A DNA stretch of 8,202 bases from contig DICP01000084.1 of assembly GCA_002417685.1 (NCBI GenBank), positions 6,737 to 14,938 on the forward strand. The letters run 5' to 3'. The notes under the pieces were generated by a model. The model searched no databases. It was not told the origin of the DNA and worked only from the letters and a program-made list of their open reading frames with translations. Source of the stretch: Candidatus Mesolinea sp. UBA5823. GTDB taxonomy: Bacteria; Chloroflexota; Anaerolineae; Anaerolineales; Anaerolineaceae. Of the stretch, positions 6,304 through 8,202 are shown one piece after another (within the stretch, counting starts at the first letter, position 1; every line of letters begins with the position of its first letter). Made by a program: the position numbers and the translations under genes.

Positions 6304-6884
6304 ATTGCGGGCTGTGATCTCAATAACTCCAAGAAATAACGGTGAAAGCGTAAATCCGGCGTCAGCTCTGGGTGGAAAGAGGTAGCCAGAAGTTTTCCTT
6401 GCCGGGCTGCCACAATCCGCCCGTCTGCTAGGCTGAGCAGTGCTTCTGCTTTGCCATCAACGGTTTGGATGATCGGCGCGCGGATAAACACTGCGTGGTA
6501 AGGCGGCTCCGGCGGTTGGAGGAAAGGCGCTGCGAGATCAGTCTCAAAGGAATCGATTTGCCTGCCAAAAGCATTCCGGGCGATGCGAATGTCCATAATC
6601 TTGAGCAGAACTTGCTCGCGCCCCACATCTTGCGCCATTAGGATTGCGCCGGCACAGGTGCCCCAGATCCCACGCGTCTGGGCGAAGGCGCGCAGCGGCT
6701 CGATAAACCCATAGGCATCCATCAGCTTGCCAATCGTCGTGGATTCACCGCCTGGAATGATGAGCCCATCTAGGTCTTCTAGCTGCTCAGGCAAACGTAC
6801 TTCGATAGCCTCTACACCAAGCAGGGAAAGGCTATGGTAATGTTCCGCAAAATCGCCCTGCAGAGCGAGCACGCCAACTTTCAT
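6300..6884 (-). CDS. pdxT: Pyridoxal 5'-phosphate synthase glutaminase subunit PdxT
   Basis: The product hydrolyses glutamine and channels ammonia to PdxS in the DXP-independent route to pyridoxal 5'-phosphate. The 194-residue length is standard. The class I glutamine amidotransferase triad is visible: nucleophile C77 in WGTCAGA, and H171 and E173 in SFHPELT. The family's PGGES oxyanion segment (44-48) and the RNAFGRQIDSFE block (103-114), which contacts the synthase, are also intact. The ATG is preceded by GGAG 3 nt upstream and lies 15 nt after the pdxS stop, so the pair forms a tight operon with the order synthase then glutaminase. The stop codon overlaps the likely start of the GNAT-like gene. 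Confidence 0.97.
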   Translation of the reverse strand: MKVGVLALQGDFAEHYHSLSLLGVEAIEVRLPEQLEDLDGLIIPGGESTTIGKLMDAYGFIEPLRAFAQTRGIWGTCAGAILMAQDVGREQVLLKIMDIRIARNAFGRQIDSFETDLAAPFLQPPEPPYHAVFIRAPIIQTVDGKAEALLSLADGRIVAARQGKLLATSFHPELTPDLRFHRYFLELLRSQPAI

Positions 6885-6899
6885 AGGCTCCGCTAAAGA

Positions 6900-7787
6900 T
6901 TACCAACCGCGTCCAGCCAATAAATCCTGCTCAGGAATATTGGAAACTTGGCGCCCTACCATGGGCTCGCCTAAGTTGCGGCTAATCTCTGCGAGTAACT
7001 TGGGCTCGTTATAATGCGTGGTCGCTTTGACGATAGCAGCCGCGCGTTTGGCAGGATCGCCGGATTTGAAAATACCCGAGCCGACAAAAACGCCATCTAC
7101 ACCCAATTGCATCATCAGAGCTGCATCGGCTGGGGTCGCGATGCCTCCGGCAGCAAAATTAACCACCGGAAGCCTGCCAAGCTCGCGCACTTCTAAGCAC
7201 AGCTCGTAGGGAGCACCAATGTTTTTGGCAAATGCCATCACTTCTTCTTCAGGCATAGTTTGCAATGTGCGAATTTCGCTGAAAACCTGGCGGGCATGCC
7301 GCACGGCTTCCACCACGTCTCCTGTACCGGCTTCGCCTTTGGTACGGATCATCGCTGCACCTTCGCCAATGCGGCGCAAAGCTTCGCCTAAATTGCGGCA
7401 GCCACACACAAACGGCACCTTGAAGGCATGTTTGTAGATATGATTAGCTTCATCTGCTGGGGTTAAGACCTCGGATTCGTCGATGTAGTCCACACCCAAG
7501 GCTTCCAGGATCTGTGCTTCAACAAAATGCCCAATGCGGCATTTAGCCATCACCGGAATGCTAACTGTCTCCATGATTTTAAGGATTAGTTCAGGGTCAC
7601 TCATGCGGGCTACCCCTCCGCTGGCACGGATATCTGCCGGGACGCGTTCGAGCGCCATCACCGCCACTGCGCCGGCATCTTCCGCGATACGAGCATGCTC
7701 CGGCGTGACCACATCCATAATGACGCCGCCTTTTAACATTTGTGCTAACCCCTTTTTCACAGCAAAACTAGATACTTGCTGCTCCAT
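6900..7787 (-). CDS. pdxS: Pyridoxal 5'-phosphate synthase subunit PdxS
   Basis: The product builds pyridoxal 5'-phosphate from ribose 5-phosphate, glyceraldehyde 3-phosphate and ammonia supplied by PdxT. In known cases it is a dodecamer of beta/alpha barrels decorated by PdxT. The 295-residue length is typical. The expected residues are present: D25 in VIMDVV, the ribose-phosphate lysine K82 in VMAKCRIGH, K150 in MIRTKGEAGTG, and the phosphate-binding loops AAGGIATPADAA (212-223) and GVFVGSGIF (232-240). The C-terminus ends in the family-like RGW. The ATG at 7787 is preceded by a strong GGAGGT with a short 3-nt gap, so initiation should be efficient. No pdxR regulator or riboswitch was seen upstream. 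The gene indicates that the organism makes B6 by the DXP-independent pathway. Confidence 0.98.
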   Translation of the reverse strand: MEQQVSSFAVKKGLAQMLKGGVIMDVVTPEHARIAEDAGAVAVMALERVPADIRASGGVARMSDPELILKIMETVSIPVMAKCRIGHFVEAQILEALGVDYIDESEVLTPADEANHIYKHAFKVPFVCGCRNLGEALRRIGEGAAMIRTKGEAGTGDVVEAVRHARQVFSEIRTLQTMPEEEVMAFAKNIGAPYELCLEVRELGRLPVVNFAAGGIATPADAALMMQLGVDGVFVGSGIFKSGDPAKRAAAIVKATTHYNEPKLLAEISRNLGEPMVGRQVSNIPEQDLLAGRGW

Positions 7788-7819
7788 GTGACCTCCAAAA
7801 ACTCATTATTCTCACTTGC

Positions 7820-7828
7820 ATTGTACCA
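7820..7828 (-). promoter_or_regulatory. Candidate extended -10 promoter for pdxST
   Basis: On the minus strand TGGTACAAT (7828-7820) fits the extended -10 pattern TGn-TATAAT with one mismatch. There is no good -35 box at the right distance, as expected for promoters that rely on the extended element. The leader would be about 25 nt and ends in the GGAGGT ribosome-binding site. Position in the only gap between the DJ-1-like gene and pdxS supports it. Confidence 0.4.
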
Positions 7829-7830
7829 CT

Positions 7831-7848
7831 GCTCCGGCGTTAAGGAGC
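7831..7848 (-). other. Short inverted repeat after the DJ-1/PfpI-like gene
   Basis: The bases gctcc (7831-7835) and ggagc (7844-7848) form a 5-bp stem with an 8-nt loop just after the stop codon at 7852-7850. No T-run follows on the minus strand, so it is at best a weak terminator. It sits immediately upstream of the candidate pdxS promoter. Confidence 0.25.
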
Positions 7849-7849
7849 C

Positions 7850-8202
7850 TTATGCACGCTCCACCAAGGCAGCCACGAGCTCACGGTTAAAATCGGGAAT
7901 ATCCGCAACCACCCGCCCCCAAACCAGGTTGCCTTCGCGGAAAGCTGGGCGGTCATCCCAAATGGCACCCGCGTTTTCCAAATCGTCCTTAATGCCAAGT
8001 GAGCCAATGGCGTGCTTTCCGCGCACAATGCCAGCGGATATGGCTACCAGCCCGCCATGGCAAATGATACCGATGATCTTGCCTTGCGCATTTACCTTGG
8101 CGACCAGTTCTTTCACTTCGGCATAACGGCGCAGCTTATCTGGCGCCCAGCCGCCTGGCAGTACCAGCGCAAAGAGCTCGTCAGCTTTCAGGTCCTTGAT
8201 CA
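7850..8202 (-). CDS. DJ-1/PfpI-family protein (C-terminal part; N-terminus beyond right edge)
   Basis: The frame is open to the window edge, giving 117 visible residues. A GTG lies at 8116, but homologous-looking sequence continues upstream of it (ALVLPGGWAPDKLRR, 8168 to 8124), so the gene starts outside the window. The LPGG strand-turn is followed by IICHGGLVAISAG (8071-8033), which holds the Cys-His nucleophile elbow of the PfpI/DJ-1 superfamily. The end reads PDFNRELVAAL, similar to the C-termini of PfpI-like proteins. Members include proteases, glyoxalase or deglycase-like enzymes and stress chaperones, so activity cannot be assigned from this half. It is on the same strand as pdxST, 62 nt upstream, and is probably a separate transcription unit. 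Confidence 0.88.
   Translation of the reverse strand, partial: IKDLKADELFALVLPGGWAPDKLRRYAEVKELVAKVNAQGKIIGIICHGGLVAISAGIVRGKHAIGSLGIKDDLENAGAIWDDRPAFREGNLVWGRVVADIPDFNRELVAALVERA

Noticed and set aside
7788..7849. PLP or other riboswitch upstream of pdxS
   Set aside because: The gap is only 62 nt with a single 5-bp stem, too short and simple for a known riboswitch class.
7219..8126. Several plus-strand frames antisense to pdxS and the DJ-1-like gene
   Set aside because: The minus-strand genes are highly conserved families, and the plus-strand products show no domain and arise from codon bias of the opposite strand.

Overview
The window looks like ordinary chromosome from a member of the Chloroflexota, most likely Anaerolineae. 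This is inferred from three things: a SpoIIIAA/Ycf45-type ATPase with a C-terminal R3H motif, lipoprotein linkers rich in Thr, Pro and Glu, and a DsbA-cyclophilin fusion lipoprotein. I could not run a homology search. All recognisable genes lie on the minus strand, so transcription runs from high to low coordinates. No rRNA, tRNA, CRISPR array, insertion sequence or phage gene was seen.

In transcription order, the window opens with the C-terminal part of a DJ-1/PfpI-family protein (cut by the right edge). A short gap with a plausible extended -10 promoter follows, then pdxS and pdxT, the two subunits of pyridoxal 5'-phosphate synthase. Overlapping the pdxT stop is a GNAT-like protein of unknown function. 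Its reading frame is open for 91 codons upstream of the first TTG, but that stretch has no ATG, GTG or TTG. The frame probably starts at an ATA inside an ATAA overlap with pdxT.

A 174-base AT-rich gap follows. It holds a candidate promoter, a 14-bp palindrome and a pair of 11-bp direct repeats spaced 42 bp apart. Downstream is a second co-directional cluster: the R3H/SpoIIIAA-like ATPase, tmk (2-nt gap), a lipoprotein joining a DsbA-like thioredoxin fold to a cyclophilin prolyl isomerase (49-nt gap with an imperfect hairpin), and a PrsW-family intramembrane protease joined to the lipoprotein gene by an ATGA overlap. After a 62-nt gap comes the N-terminal part of a PlsC-like acyltransferase, cut by the left edge.

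Functionally the window combines cofactor synthesis (PdxST), nucleotide metabolism (Tmk), a nucleic-acid ATPase of poorly known role, and what may be an envelope protein-folding and proteolysis pair (DsbA-cyclophilin lipoprotein plus PrsW). The last pair and the start-codon anomaly of the GNAT-like gene are the most interesting points. I saw no clear evidence of an entirely new multi-gene system.
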